DNA of 64,000 nucleotides from the NCBI RefSeq assembly GCF_016125575.1, contig NZ_WGLM01000006.1, positions 62,001 through 126,000 of the forward strand, in the 5' to 3' direction. The DNA is from Limimaricola sp. (GTDB lineage: Bacteria > Pseudomonadota > Alphaproteobacteria > Rhodobacterales > Rhodobacteraceae). The notes beneath the pieces were generated by a model. That model searched no databases. It saw only the letters and a program-made list of their open reading frames with translations, and was not told where the DNA came from. Position 1 is the stretch's first letter; each line of letters starts with the position of its first letter. This document shows positions 53,637 through 63,583 of the stretch, one piece after another. A program made the position numbers and the translations under genes.

Positions 53637-54563
53637 ATGACTGCGACCATCGACTTCGCCGAGGGCGAAAAGGGGCTGGACTGGCTGGGGCTGACGCGCG
53701 CCTTGGCCGTAGGGCACGACAAGCCGCCGGCCAAGGTCGAGGATGTGTTCCTTTACCGGGGGGCGGACACGCTGCTGAACCGCTCGGCATGGATCGACGG
53801 GATGGGGATCGCGGTGAAATGCGCCACGATCTTTCCGGGCAACGCCGCGCAGGGCAAGGCCATGATTGGCGGCGCGGTCAGCCTCTTTTCCGACGAGGAC
53901 GGTGCGCTGGAGGCGATCCTCGACTTTCACCTTGTGACCAAGTGGAAGACGGCCGGCGACAGCCTGCTGGCCGCGACCCGCCTTGCCCGGCCCGACAGCC
54001 GCGAGATCCTGATCGTCGGCGCGGGGACGGTGGGGCGTTCCTTGCGCGCGGCCTATGGCGCGGCCTTTCCCGACGCGCATTTCACCGTCTGGAACCGTTC
54101 GCCGGAAGGCGCAAAGCGGTTTCAGGCCGAGCATCCGGAAGTGGCCATCGCCGAGGATCTGGAGGCAGCCGTGCGGCGCGCCGACATCGTGACCAGCGCG
54201 ACGATGTCGACCAACCCGGTGATCAAGGGCGAGTGGCTGCAACCCGGCCAGCACATCGACCTGATCGGCGCCTACCGCCCCGACATGCGCGAAACCGACG
54301 ATACCGCGCTGAAACGGTCGCGCGTGTTCGTGGACAACATGCACACGACCGTGGGCCATATCGGCGAGTTGAAGATCCCGGTGGAAACCGGCGTGATCCC
54401 CGCCAGCCACGTCCTGGCCGATTACTATGCGCTGGACAAATTCACGCGAACCAGCCCCGACGAGATCACGCTGTTCAAGAACGGCGGCGGCGCGCATCTG
54501 GACCTGATGACCAGTCGCTACATCCTCGATGTCTGGCAGGCACGTCAGGCCACCAGCGGCTGA
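53637..54563 (+). CDS. Ornithine cyclodeaminase/mu-crystallin family dehydrogenase
   Basis: This 308-aa NAD(P)-dependent protein has the Rossmann motif VGAGTVGRSL near residues 126-135, substrate-site KCATIFPGNAAQGK near 60-73 and an adjacent TMSTNPVIKGEWL near 195-207. In the family, enzymes cyclise ornithine to proline, act as alanine dehydrogenases or reduce pyrroline-2-carboxylate. It is shorter than typical ornithine cyclodeaminase, and the active-site Asp of the cyclodeaminase subset could not be confirmed. Its last 19 bases overlap the convergent MFS gene. Confidence 0.85.
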   Translation: MTATIDFAEGEKGLDWLGLTRALAVGHDKPPAKVEDVFLYRGADTLLNRSAWIDGMGIAVKCATIFPGNAAQGKAMIGGAVSLFSDEDGALEAILDFHLVTKWKTAGDSLLAATRLARPDSREILIVGAGTVGRSLRAAYGAAFPDAHFTVWNRSPEGAKRFQAEHPEVAIAEDLEAAVRRADIVTSATMSTNPVIKGEWLQPGQHIDLIGAYRPDMRETDDTALKRSRVFVDNMHTTVGHIGELKIPVETGVIPASHVLADYYALDKFTRTSPDEITLFKNGGGAHLDLMTSRYILDVWQARQATSG

Positions 54564-55780
54564 GCCTCTTCCCGGATCGGCAGGTGGATCAGCGCCGAGA
54601 GCAGGCCCACCCCGATCCCCACCCACCAGACGGCGGTGTAATTGCCGGTGATGTCGTACATCCGCCCGCCCAGCCAGACGCCGAGGAACGCGCCCAGCTG
54701 GTGGCTGAAGAAGACGATGCCGTAAAGCGTGCCCATGTAGCGCAGCCCGTAAAGATGCGCGACAAGGCCCGAGGTCAGCGGCACGGTGGCCAGCCACAGG
54801 CTGCCCATGCCCAATGAGAACAGGACCACCGTGGCCGGTGTCATCGGCGTCATGATGAACGCCACGGCAATCACTGTGCGGCCAAGATAGATCGAGGACA
54901 GCACGTATTTGCGCGGGTAATGCTTGCCCGCCCAGCCGGCCATCAGCGTCCCGCCGATATTGGCCACCCCGATCAGCGAGATCGCGATCGCGCCCAGCGC
55001 GCTGGTCGAGGTGACGCCGAGCGCGGCCAGCACACCGCCCGCCGCTATGGGGCCGCACATCTCGGTCACGAAGGCGGGGAAATGCGCGGTGATGAAGCCC
55101 AGCTGGTAGCCGCAAGAGAAAAAGCCGATGAAGATCATCATGTAAGACGGGTCGGCAAAGGCGCGGCGCAGAAGCTGGCCCATGCTTTCCTCCAGCTCCA
55201 GCCGGCTGGCGGGCGCGGGGCCGCGCATGAAGGGCAGAACCAGCATCGCGGCAAGGATCAGCGCCGCGAAGACGAGGAAGACCATCTGCCAGTCCATCAC
55301 CGCCAGCAGTCCCTCGGCCAGCGGCGGGCCAAAGACCTGCCCGGCAGAGCCTGCGGCCGTCGCGATGGCCAGCGCCATGCTGCGATGTTCGGCCGCCGCG
55401 GCCCGGCCCACCACGGCCAGGATCACGCCAAAGCCGGTGCCGGCAATGCCGAAACCCACCAGCACCTCGTAGGCCTGGTGGGCCAGCGGCGTGGTCGCGC
55501 CCGCCGACAGGACCAGCCCCGCGGCATAGAACAGCGCGCCGAGGAAGATCGCCCTGCGGTCGCCGATCCGTTCGGCCAGTGCGCCGAAGATCGGCTGACC
55601 GATGCCCCAGGCCAGGTTCTGGATCGCGATGGCCAGGCTGAAATCGCTGCGCGGCCAGTGAAATTCGCTGGCGATGGGAATCTGGAAGATGCCGAACGAT
55701 GCGCGGATGGCAAAGCCCGTCAGGATCACCAGGCAACCGGTGACAAGGACGGGGGTAAAAAGCGGCGCGCGCGTCTGCAT
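54545..55780 (-). CDS. MFS transporter, oxalate/formate-antiporter-like
   Basis: This 411-aa 12-helix protein begins with LVTGCLVILTGFAIRASFGIF, a start seen in the monocarboxylate/OFA branch of the major facilitator superfamily. It shows motif A-like GALAERIGDRRAIFLGALFY between helices 2 and 3. The start is placed at 55780 to skip 15 residues that lack a ribosome site. Substrate probably a small carboxylate or similar anion; this is inference. Confidence 0.87.
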   Translation of the reverse strand: MQTRAPLFTPVLVTGCLVILTGFAIRASFGIFQIPIASEFHWPRSDFSLAIAIQNLAWGIGQPIFGALAERIGDRRAIFLGALFYAAGLVLSAGATTPLAHQAYEVLVGFGIAGTGFGVILAVVGRAAAAEHRSMALAIATAAGSAGQVFGPPLAEGLLAVMDWQMVFLVFAALILAAMLVLPFMRGPAPASRLELEESMGQLLRRAFADPSYMMIFIGFFSCGYQLGFITAHFPAFVTEMCGPIAAGGVLAALGVTSTSALGAIAISLIGVANIGGTLMAGWAGKHYPRKYVLSSIYLGRTVIAVAFIMTPMTPATVVLFSLGMGSLWLATVPLTSGLVAHLYGLRYMGTLYGIVFFSHQLGAFLGVWLGGRMYDITGNYTAVWWVGIGVGLLSALIHLPIREEAQPLVA

Positions 55781-55899
55781 GAACGCCAGATTGTCGAACC
55801 GCGGCACGCCGTCAATCCCGCACAAATCGGTGCGCCCGTCATGCCACCGGTGTATCGCGGGCGCTTTTCAAGCGAGGCCCGCCCCGCTAAGCGAACGGA

Positions 55900-56970
55900 A
55901 TGGACATACGCGAAGCATACGCAGCCGAGGTGGCAGCGGGACGGTTAAGGCCGGACCCGGCGCAGCAGGGCGTTCTGGAGGCCCTGGAGCGGGTGCGCGC
56001 GGGGCTGGCAGCCCCGGTCAAGCGCGGCTTTCTCCGCCGCGCGCCCGAACCGGTGCGCGGCCTCTACCTCTGGGGCGGGGTCGGGCGCGGCAAGTCGATG
56101 CTGATGGACCTGCTTTATGCACAGGTCGGCGCGGCGAAGATGCGCCGCCATTTCCACGCCTTCATGCAGGAGGTGCACACCGGCATCGCCAAGGCCCGCG
56201 CACGCGGCGTCGAGGACCCGATCGCCCCGGTCGCGGCCAGCATCGCCGCAGAGATCCGCTTTCTCGCCTTCGACGAGATGCAGATCAGCGACATCACCGA
56301 CGCGATGATCGTGGGCCGGCTGTTTCAGGCGCTGTTCGCGGCGGGCGTCACGGTGGTGACCACCTCGAACCGGCCGCCCGAGGACCTGTATCTCAACGGT
56401 CTGAACCGCGAGGTGTTCCTGCCCTTCATCGCGCTCCTGCAGGAGCGGCTGGAGGTGCGCGAACTGGCCAGCGCCACCGATCACCGGCAGAACCGGCTGG
56501 CCGGCAGCCAGACCTATTTCACCCCTGTCGACACCGCCGCGCGGCGGGCTATCGCCGCCATCTGGGAGGATTTCGGCGGCGCGCGCGCCCACCCGATGCA
56601 CCTGCGAGTGAAAGGCCGCGAGGTGGAGATTCCGGCCTTTCACAACGGCGTGGCGCGGGCGAGTTTCTATGACCTTTGCGGGCGGCCGCTGGGCGCGGCC
56701 GATTACCTCGCGCTGGCCGAGGCCGCGCGGGTGCTGATCCTCGAGGATATCCCGCGGCTGAGCCGGTCGAACTACAACGAGGCCAAGCGTTTCGTCACGC
56801 TGATCGACGCGCTTTACGAGGGCAAGGTGCGGCTGATCTGTTCGGCTGCCGCAGCACCGGACATGCTTTATGTCGAGGGCGAGGGCAGTTTCGAATTTGC
56901 CCGCACCGCCAGCCGGCTGGTCGAGATGCAGGGCGCGGACTGGGGCCAGCCGGACCCGCCGCGCGACTGA
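55900..56970 (+). CDS. zapE: Cell division protein ZapE (AFG1-like ATPase)
   Basis: This 356-aa AFG1-family P-loop ATPase has Walker A GGVGRGKSMLMDLLY near residues 55-69, Walker B FLAFDEMQISDITDA near 117-131 and the arginine-containing TSNRPPEDLYLNGLNR near 154-169. ZapE links the divisome to constriction under low oxygen or high temperature in E. coli; mitochondrial AFG1 acts in protein quality control. The C-terminal part continues the ASCE ATPase lid. It is followed by a 90-base gap before the transaminase gene. Confidence 0.92.
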   Translation: MDIREAYAAEVAAGRLRPDPAQQGVLEALERVRAGLAAPVKRGFLRRAPEPVRGLYLWGGVGRGKSMLMDLLYAQVGAAKMRRHFHAFMQEVHTGIAKARARGVEDPIAPVAASIAAEIRFLAFDEMQISDITDAMIVGRLFQALFAAGVTVVTTSNRPPEDLYLNGLNREVFLPFIALLQERLEVRELASATDHRQNRLAGSQTYFTPVDTAARRAIAAIWEDFGGARAHPMHLRVKGREVEIPAFHNGVARASFYDLCGRPLGAADYLALAEAARVLILEDIPRLSRSNYNEAKRFVTLIDALYEGKVRLICSAAAAPDMLYVEGEGSFEFARTASRLVEMQGADWGQPDPPRD

Positions 56971-57060
56971 CGCAACGGCGCGATTTCGCGCTGGCGGCGC
57001 GCGTTCGGATGGCTAGACTGGCGCGCGGTTCGAGAACCGCATCGCGGAAGGATACGAGAG

Positions 57061-58338
57061 ATGAAGAACGCCGAGATCGCCGAACGGCGCAAGACCGCCA
57101 TCGCCCGGGGCGTGGGCATGATGACGCAGGTCTATGTCGAGCGCGCCGAGAATGCCGAGGTCTGGGATGTCGAAGGGCGCCGCTACATCGACTTTGCCGC
57201 GGGCATTGCCGTGGTCAACACCGGCCACCGCCACCCCAAAGTGATGGCGGCAGTGCAGAAGCAACTGGAAAGCTTCACCCACACCTGCCACCAGGTGTTG
57301 CCCTATGAAAACTACATCCGTCTGGGCGAGCGGCTGAACGCTCTGGTCCCCGGCGATTTCGAGAAGCGCACGGTGTTCGTGACGACCGGCGCCGAGGCGG
57401 TGGAGAACGCGGTGAAGGTTGCCCGCTTTGCAACCGGGCGGCAGGCCGTCATCGCCTTCGGCGGCGGCTTTCACGGCCGCACCTTCATGGGGATGAGCCT
57501 GACCGGCAAGGTGCAGCCCTACAAGGCGGGCTTTGGCACGATGATGCCCGACATCTACCACGTGCCCTTCCCCGTGGACCTGCATGGCACCTCGACCGAC
57601 ACCGCGATGAAGGCGATCACGCAGCTCTTCAAGGCCGATCTGGACCCCGGCCGCGTGGCCGCCGTGATCATCGAACCGGTGCAGGGCGAAGGCGGCTTTT
57701 ACCAGGCGCCGGCCGAGTTGATGCGTGCGCTGCGCAAGCTTTGCGATGACCACGGCATCGTGCTGATCGCCGACGAGGTGCAGACCGGTTTCGCCCGCAC
57801 CGGCAAGCTTTTCGCGATGGAGCATTACGATGTCGCCGCCGACATCACCACGATGGCCAAGGGTCTGGCCGGGGGCCTGCCGCTGGCGGCGGTGACCGGG
57901 CGCGCCGAGATCATGGATGCGGCCAATCCCGGTGGGCTGGGCGGCACCTATGGCGGCAACCCGCTGGGCATCGCCGCGGCCAATGCCGTGCTCGACGTGA
58001 TCGAGGAGGAGGACCTCTGCGACCGCGCCAACGTGCTGGGCTCGAAGCTGCGCCAGCGGCTGGAAGCGCTGCGCGCCACGACGCCGCAGATCGCCGAGGT
58101 GCGCGGCCCCGGCTTCATGGTGGCGGTAGAGTTCAACGTGCCAGGCGAGGCGACGCCGGACGCCGATTTCACCAACCGGGTGAAGGCCGAGGCGCTGGCG
58201 CGGGGGCTGATCCTGCTGACCTGCGGCGTTTATGGCAACGTGATCCGCTTCCTTGCGCCGATCACCATTCCCGACGCGCATTTCGCCGAAGCGATGGACA
58301 TCCTGGAAGCCTCGGTCGAGGCTGCGAAGGCCGCCTGA
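57061..58338 (+). CDS. gabT: 4-aminobutyrate-type class III transaminase
   Basis: This 425-aa PLP enzyme has the class III signatures: VFVTTGAEAVENAVKVAR (PLP phosphate site) near residues 102-119, ADEVQTGFARTGK near 238-250 and the Schiff-base Lys in TTMAKGLAGGLPLAAV near 264-279. GGTYGGNPLG follows. The sequence matches 4-aminobutyrate transaminases, though related ornithine and beta-alanine transaminases cannot be excluded. AGGATACGAG precedes the start. It converges on folC, with a repeat element between. Confidence 0.9.
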   Translation: MKNAEIAERRKTAIARGVGMMTQVYVERAENAEVWDVEGRRYIDFAAGIAVVNTGHRHPKVMAAVQKQLESFTHTCHQVLPYENYIRLGERLNALVPGDFEKRTVFVTTGAEAVENAVKVARFATGRQAVIAFGGGFHGRTFMGMSLTGKVQPYKAGFGTMMPDIYHVPFPVDLHGTSTDTAMKAITQLFKADLDPGRVAAVIIEPVQGEGGFYQAPAELMRALRKLCDDHGIVLIADEVQTGFARTGKLFAMEHYDVAADITTMAKGLAGGLPLAAVTGRAEIMDAANPGGLGGTYGGNPLGIAAANAVLDVIEEEDLCDRANVLGSKLRQRLEALRATTPQIAEVRGPGFMVAVEFNVPGEATPDADFTNRVKAEALARGLILLTCGVYGNVIRFLAPITIPDAHFAEAMDILEASVEAAKAA

Positions 58339-58363
58339 GGGCGGCCCTGCCGTTGGCGGTGGC

Positions 58364-58431
58364 GGGGGGCTGTCTGCCCCCCGGGCTCCTGCGGAGCCTC
58401 CCCCCGAGAGTATTTGCCGCCAGAAGAAGAG
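58364..58431. repeat. Dispersed palindromic element, copy B; two-way terminator
   Basis: Stem 1 GGGGGGC/GCCCCCC encloses TGTCT (58364-58382), stem 2 GGCTCC/GGAGCC encloses TGC (58384-58398), then CCCCCCGAGAGTATTTGCCG and CCAGAAGAAG. The reverse complement is identical to copy A over the first 30 and last 20 positions, with stem 2 inserted. It lies between convergent genes and directly abuts the folC stop. Confidence 0.8.
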
Positions 58432-58432
58432 G

Positions 58433-59704
58433 CTAGCCGTTCTCGCGCAGGACGTGGCCCGCGAGGTAGAGCGAGCCGCAGATCAGGATGCGCGCGGTCG
58501 GATGCGCGGCAGAGATCGTGCTGATCGCCGCTTGCACCGAGGGCGCGGTGGTGGCGGGCAGGCCCACCGCCTGGGCCTGCGCCATCGTCGCCTCGGCGGG
58601 GATCGTGTTGGTCTCGCCCGGGATCGAGACGGCGGTCAGGCTTTGCGCCGCCTCTGCCAGCGGGCGCAGGTAGCCCGCGATATCCTTGGTGTTGAGCATG
58701 CCGCAGATCAGGTGCACCTCGCGCCCGCGCATCTGGCGCAGCGTCTCGGCCAGGACCAGCCCCGCGGCGGGGTTGTGCCCGCCGTCAAGCCAGAGTTCGG
58801 CCGGGCGGGCGAGATCGGCCAGGTGGCCCTCTGTCAGGTGTTGCATCCGCGCGGGCCAGTGCGCCTGGGTCACCGCGGCCTCGCAGGCGGCCTCGTCCAT
58901 GCCCAGCGCGCGCAAGCTGGCCAGTGCCGCGCCGGCGTTGATCACCTGGTGCGGGCCCGGAAGGTTGGGCATCGGCAGGTCCAGCAGTCCGGTCTCGTCC
59001 TGGTAGATCAGCCGCCCGCGTTCGGTGGAAACGTGCCAGTGCTGGCCATGCGCCAGCAACGGCGCGCCAACGCGCTCGGCAACCTGCTCGATCACGTCGA
59101 GTGCTTCGGGGTGCTGTGGGCCGACGATGCAGGGCACGCCCCGCTTGATGATCCCGGCCTTTTCACCCGCGATCAGTGGCAGCGTATCGCCAAGGAAGGA
59201 CTGATGATCGAGATCGACCGGGGTGATGACAGTCAACCGCGGCTGGGCAATCACGTTGGTCGCGTCGAGCCGCCCGCCCAGGCCGACCTCCAGCAACACG
59301 TAATCCGCCGGCGTTTCGGCAAAGGCGAGAAAGGCCGCGGCGGTGGTGATCTCGAAAAAGGTGATCGGGTCGGGGCCGTTGGCCTCGTAGCAGCGGTCGA
59401 GCACGGCGGTTAGCGCAGGCTCGGAGATCAGCGTGCCGTCGAGCCGGATGCGTTCGTGGAACCGCGCGAGGTGCGGCGAGGTATAGGCATGGACGCGCTG
59501 CCCGGCGCGCTCCAGCCCGGCGCGGATCATTGCCTGGGTCGACCCCTTGCCGTTGGTGCCGGCGATGTGGATGACCGGCGGCAGCCGGTCCTGCGGGTTG
59601 CCGAGCCTGTTCAGCAAGCGCCAGACACGGTCGAGCGTAAGGTCAATAACCTTGGGGTGCAGTCCCATCATCCGTTGCAGGATGACGTCGGATGTGGATG
59701 TCAC
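58433..59704 (-). CDS. folC: Bifunctional folylpolyglutamate/dihydrofolate synthase FolC
   Basis: This 423-aa Mur-ligase-family enzyme adds glutamates to folates and also makes dihydrofolate from dihydropteroate. The P-loop GTNGKGST is near residues 48-55, with the preceding [22 protein letters not shown] is near 137-152, and a C-terminal [13 protein letters not shown] near 304-316 places the catalytic site. It begins at GTG and overlaps the accD stop (GTGA), so accD-folC is an operon as in many proteobacteria. Confidence 0.94.
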   Translation of the reverse strand: MTSTSDVILQRMMGLHPKVIDLTLDRVWRLLNRLGNPQDRLPPVIHIAGTNGKGSTQAMIRAGLERAGQRVHAYTSPHLARFHERIRLDGTLISEPALTAVLDRCYEANGPDPITFFEITTAAAFLAFAETPADYVLLEVGLGGRLDATNVIAQPRLTVITPVDLDHQSFLGDTLPLIAGEKAGIIKRGVPCIVGPQHPEALDVIEQVAERVGAPLLAHGQHWHVSTERGRLIYQDETGLLDLPMPNLPGPHQVINAGAALASLRALGMDEAACEAAVTQAHWPARMQHLTEGHLADLARPAELWLDGGHNPAAGLVLAETLRQMRGREVHLICGMLNTKDIAGYLRPLAEAAQSLTAVSIPGETNTIPAEATMAQAQAVGLPATTAPSVQAAISTISAAHPTARILICGSLYLAGHVLRENG

Positions 59705-60693
59705 GTCTTTGTAGCCTTCGCGGCAGGTTTGGCCGATGCGGCGGCGGGTTCGGCCTTGGGCGCGGCTGCTTCGGGCGTGGCCGCGTCATCCGGCGCGCTG
59801 TCATCGGCGGCGGCGGGCGCGGGCAGGTCGGCGGCGATGGCGGGCGGCAGGCCAAGCAACAGGCGCACCAGCCCGATCAGCTCGTCGCGCAGCTTTGCCC
59901 GCGGCGTCACCCGGTCCAGCATCCCGTGGTCCAGCAGGTATTCGGCCCGCTGGAAGCCCTCGGGCAGCTTTTCGTGGATCGTCTGTTCGATCACGCGGGG
60001 GCCGGCAAAGCAGATCAGGGCACCCGGTTCGGCCAGCTGCACATCGCCCAGCATCGCGTAGGAGGCGGTGACGCCGCCGGTCGTGGGATGGGTCAGCACC
60101 ACGATGTAGGGCAGGCCCGCCTCTTTCAGCATCTCGACCGCGACGGTGGTGCGCGGCATCTGCATCAGGCTGAGGATGCCCTCCTGCATCCGCGCGCCAC
60201 CGGCCGCGGAAAAGAGGATCAGCGGGCGCTTCAGCTTCACCGCCTCTTCGGCAGCGGCGATGATGGCGTTGCCCACGTACATGCCCATGGAGCCTGCCAT
60301 GAAGCTGAAATCCTGCGCGGCGGCGACGATGGGCGTGCGCCCGATCTCGCCGGTGGCGACAAGCATCGCCTCTTTCTCGCCGGTCTGCTTTTGCGCGGCT
60401 TTCAGGCGGTCGGTGTATTTCTTCTGGTCGCGGAACTGCAGCGGATCGGCGATGGGCTCGGGTACCTTCACCTCGGTGAAGACGCCACCGTCAAACAGCG
60501 CGTTGAAACGCGCGCGCGGCGTGATCGGCATGTGATGGCCGCAACTTGTGCAGACGTTGAGATGTGCAGCCAGCTCGCGGTGGAACAACATCGTTCCGCA
60601 CTCGTCACACTTGGTCCACAGATTCTCGGGCAATTCGCGCCGGGAAAACAGCGAGTTGATGGTCGGGCGGACGTAGTTGGTGATCCAGTTCAT
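59701..60693 (-). CDS. accD: Acetyl-CoA carboxylase carboxyltransferase subunit beta
   Basis: This 330-aa subunit of acetyl-CoA carboxylase transfers the carboxyl group from biotin to acetyl-CoA. The N-terminal zinc ribbon has CDECG and CTSCG near residues 29-33 and 48-52, followed by the crotonase-fold carboxyltransferase domain with [11 protein letters not shown] near 160-170 and [14 protein letters not shown]. The last 45 residues are Ala/Pro/Asp/Lys-rich and disordered. The start [10 protein letters not shown] is the family's normal one, at 60693. It is coupled to folC. Confidence 0.95.
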   Translation of the reverse strand: MNWITNYVRPTINSLFSRRELPENLWTKCDECGTMLFHRELAAHLNVCTSCGHHMPITPRARFNALFDGGVFTEVKVPEPIADPLQFRDQKKYTDRLKAAQKQTGEKEAMLVATGEIGRTPIVAAAQDFSFMAGSMGMYVGNAIIAAAEEAVKLKRPLILFSAAGGARMQEGILSLMQMPRTTVAVEMLKEAGLPYIVVLTHPTTGGVTASYAMLGDVQLAEPGALICFAGPRVIEQTIHEKLPEGFQRAEYLLDHGMLDRVTPRAKLRDELIGLVRLLLGLPPAIAADLPAPAAADDSAPDDAATPEAAAPKAEPAAASAKPAAKATKT

Positions 60694-60751
60694 GCCGGCG
60701 GCCTTCTGACGTTGCGGGGTTGGAAATATGCCGCGGCGGGGCGAATTGCAA

Positions 60752-61663
60752 TCAGCGCCGCAAGGCAAGCCTGCCGGCCAGCCAGACCACGAGGTTGCCG
60801 AGCGCGATGAAGACGAGGCCCAGCAGCGCCTCTGGCGTGAAGACCTCGGCGACCGATCGGCTGGCCATGCCCTGCGGCGCGACGTCCAGCAGGATCAGGG
60901 CAAGGCCCGATCCCGGCGCGCCCAGGCCCCCGAAGACGATGATCGAGGCCACGTTGTTGGCAAAGTGCAGCCCGATTGCCGGGCCAAGCGTGCCGCCCCG
61001 CGCGGCAAGATCGGCACAGGCCAGCCCCAGCAGGCCCGCCCACACGGCCCATAGCACACCTTCAGCCGGCCCCGGCGCATTCCAGAAATGCACGATGCCG
61101 AAGATCAGGCTGGGCAGGCCCATCCAGACCAGCGGCCGGTCGCTGAGCGCGGCAAGCTGCTGTTGCAGGTAGCCGCGAAAGAACGCCTCTTCCGCGCCGG
61201 TCTGGATCAGCAGCAGCACCAGCCCCGGCAGCAGCCAAAGCAACCATTGGCCCAAGGGGCGGATTGCGGCGACGTTGCCCAGTGCGGGCCATGGCGGCAG
61301 CAGATCCTGCGCAGCCAGCACGGCGAACACCATCAGCGCCACCGCCACGCCCTGCCGCCATGCCAGTTCGGGTGGGCCCAGCAGCGTTCGAAGCGGCAGG
61401 CCGTGCAGGCGCCGCATCACGCCACCCAGCATCGCCAGCGGCACGAGGTATCCCGAGAGTTGCGCCAACATGCCCGGCGCGGTCGTGCCACCCTGAAGAT
61501 CGGCGATCTGGCTATCGCTCAGGCCCAGAAGAGCGGCGACATCAGGCACCGCGACGAAGGCCACGACAACAAGGAAAGCACCCAGCGCGATCCGTCCGGG
61601 CGAGGCGCCGGGACGGGAAGCCGCGGCAAGCCGGCGGTGCGGTGCATAGGGATCGGACAGCAT
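60752..61663 (-). CDS. CPBP family intramembrane glutamic endopeptidase
   Basis: A 303-aa membrane protein with about eight helices. The CAAX/CPBP protease signature EEAFFRG is near residues 163-169, and paired histidines follow in [11 protein letters not shown] near 193-203 and GLHFANNV near 236-243. These Glu and His residues form the active site of the ABI/Rce1-like family. No CAAX substrate is known here and the target is unknown. It precedes accD on the same strand with 58 bases between. Confidence 0.88.
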   Translation of the reverse strand: MLSDPYAPHRRLAAASRPGASPGRIALGAFLVVVAFVAVPDVAALLGLSDSQIADLQGGTTAPGMLAQLSGYLVPLAMLGGVMRRLHGLPLRTLLGPPELAWRQGVAVALMVFAVLAAQDLLPPWPALGNVAAIRPLGQWLLWLLPGLVLLLIQTGAEEAFFRGYLQQQLAALSDRPLVWMGLPSLIFGIVHFWNAPGPAEGVLWAVWAGLLGLACADLAARGGTLGPAIGLHFANNVASIIVFGGLGAPGSGLALILLDVAPQGMASRSVAEVFTPEALLGLVFIALGNLVVWLAGRLALRR

Positions 61664-61767
61664 GGCCGGACCCTAGGCAGGCCGACGGGGAACGTCAAAG
61701 CCGCTTGTAAGGCCGGGGTGGCCGTTTTAGACCAAACCCCGACAAGACAGCACGACAGGAGCCACCG

Positions 61768-63498
61768 ATGACCCGCCATTTCGACAAGTCCAAGCTGCCC
61801 AGCCGCCATGTGTCGGTCGGGCCCGCCCGCGCACCGCACCGCTCCTATTATTACGCGATGGGCATGGATGAGGACGATATCGCGCAGCCCTTCGTCGGCG
61901 TCGCGACCTGCTGGAACGAGGCCGCGCCCTGCAACATCGCGCTGAACCGGCAGGCGCAGGCGGTGAAACTGGGCGTCAAGGCCGCCAGCGGCACCCCGCG
62001 TGAGTTCACCACGATCACCGTGACCGACGGCATCGCGATGGGCCACGAGGGCATGCGGTCGTCGCTGGCCAGCCGCGAGGCGATTGCCGACACGGTCGAG
62101 TTGACGATGCGCGGCCATTGCTATGACGCGCTGGTGGGTCTTGCCGGATGTGACAAGTCGCTTCCGGGGATGATGATGGCGATGGTGCGGCTGAACGTGC
62201 CGTCCGTCTTCATCTACGGAGGGTCGATTCTGCCGGGCCGGCTGAATGGCCGCGATCTGACCGTGCAGGACGTGTTCGAGGCCGTCGGCCAGCACCAGGC
62301 CGGTAACATGAGCGATGCCGAGCTTGCCATTCTGGAGCGCGTGGCCTGTCCCAGCGCGGGCGCCTGCGGCGGCCAGTTCACCGCCAACACGATGGCCTGC
62401 GTGTCCGAGGCGATTGGCCTTGCCCTGCTCAACTCCTCCGGCATGCCCGCGCCTTACGAAAGCCGCGACCAATATGGCGAGGCGTCGGGGCAGGCGGTGA
62501 TGCTGCTTCTGGAGAAGAACATCCGCGCGCGTGACATCGTCACCCGCAAGAGCCTGGAAAACGCCGCGCGCGTGGTGGCCTGCACCGGCGGCAGCACCAA
62601 TGCCGGCCTGCACCTGCCCGCTATCGCGCACGAGGCGGGGATCGACTTTGACCTCTTCGACGTCTGCGACATCTTCAAGGACACGCCCTATTTCGTCGAC
62701 CTCAAGCCGGGCGGCCAATATGTGGCCAAGGACCTTTACGAGGCGGGCGGCGTGCCGGTGGTGATGAAGGAACTGCGCAAGGCGGGCCTGCTGCACGAAG
62801 ACTGCATCACCGCCTCGGGCGAAACCATTGGCGAGTCGCTCGACCGGATCGCGGGCGAGGCTGACGGGCGGGTGATCTACCCCGTTTCGGCGCCGATCTC
62901 GCCCACCGGTGGTGTCGTGGGCCTAAAGGGCAACCTTGCCCCCGATGGTGCCATCGTGAAAGTCGCCGGCATGACCGCCGACCAGCGCGTGTTCACCGGC
63001 CCGGCCCGCGTCTTTGAGTGCGAAGAAGATGCCTTCGAGGCCGTAAAGGCGCGCGATTATCAGGAAGGCGAAGTCATCGTCATCCGCAACGAGGGCCCGG
63101 CCGGTGGCCCCGGCATGCGCGAGATGCTGGCGACCACCGCCGCGATCAGCGGGCAGGGCATGGGCAAGAAGGTGGCGCTGATCACCGACGGCCGCTTCTC
63201 CGGCGCGACGCGCGGCTTCTGCGTGGGCCATGTCGGCCCCGAGGCGGCGCATGGCGGGCCGATCGCGCTCTTGAAGGACGGCGACATGATCACGCTGAAC
63301 GCCACCACGGGCGAGCTCAGCGTCGCGCTCAGCGACGAGGAACTGGCCGCGCGCAAGGCCGACTGGAAGGGCCCGCGCCCGACCAATTACGCCTCTGGTG
63401 CCCTGTGGAAATACGCCAAGCTGGTCGGCCCGACCCGTCAGGGTGCCGTGACCCATCCGGGCGCGCGCGCCGAGACCCATATCTACATGGATCTCTGA
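61768..63498 (+). CDS. ilvD: Dihydroxy-acid dehydratase
   Basis: This 576-aa Fe-S enzyme dehydrates 2,3-dihydroxy-isovalerate and -methylvalerate in branched-chain amino acid synthesis. Cluster ligands are visible in TCWNEAAPC near residues 50-58, [11 protein letters not shown] near 125-135 and [11 protein letters not shown] near 193-203. [21 protein letters not shown] near 473-493 binds substrate and Mg2+. The length is shorter than E. coli IlvD and fits the [2Fe-2S] subgroup; this is inferred from family size. The regulatory gap before the next gene contains two hairpins. Confidence 0.94.
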   Translation: MTRHFDKSKLPSRHVSVGPARAPHRSYYYAMGMDEDDIAQPFVGVATCWNEAAPCNIALNRQAQAVKLGVKAASGTPREFTTITVTDGIAMGHEGMRSSLASREAIADTVELTMRGHCYDALVGLAGCDKSLPGMMMAMVRLNVPSVFIYGGSILPGRLNGRDLTVQDVFEAVGQHQAGNMSDAELAILERVACPSAGACGGQFTANTMACVSEAIGLALLNSSGMPAPYESRDQYGEASGQAVMLLLEKNIRARDIVTRKSLENAARVVACTGGSTNAGLHLPAIAHEAGIDFDLFDVCDIFKDTPYFVDLKPGGQYVAKDLYEAGGVPVVMKELRKAGLLHEDCITASGETIGESLDRIAGEADGRVIYPVSAPISPTGGVVGLKGNLAPDGAIVKVAGMTADQRVFTGPARVFECEEDAFEAVKARDYQEGEVIVIRNEGPAGGPGMREMLATTAAISGQGMGKKVALITDGRFSGATRGFCVGHVGPEAAHGGPIALLKDGDMITLNATTGELSVALSDEELAARKADWKGPRPTNYASGALWKYAKLVGPTRQGAVTHPGARAETHIYMDL

Positions 63499-63499
63499 A

Positions 63500-63545
63500 C
63501 TGGTACCCGGCGAATCGGCTTGACCGGTTCGCCGAACGGGACCAG
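63500..63545 (+). terminator. Long imperfect hairpin after ilvD
   Basis: CTGGTACCCGGCGAATCGG pairs with CCGGTTCGCCGAACGGGACCAG, allowing one bulge, around a short CTTGA loop. A smaller stem GGGCAA/TTGCCC at 63551-63566 follows and leads into a ribosome site for the next gene. No T-run is seen, so this may be an mRNA processing or attenuating structure instead of a terminator. Confidence 0.45.
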
Positions 63546-63583
63546 CCTCGGGGCAATTTGTTGCCCAAGGGGAGGACAGGAAA

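Noticed and set aside
53211-55736. 841-codon minus-strand frame with mixed transporter-like start
   Set aside because: It overlaps the MFS and cyclodeaminase genes in another frame; the true MFS frame is 54545-55780.
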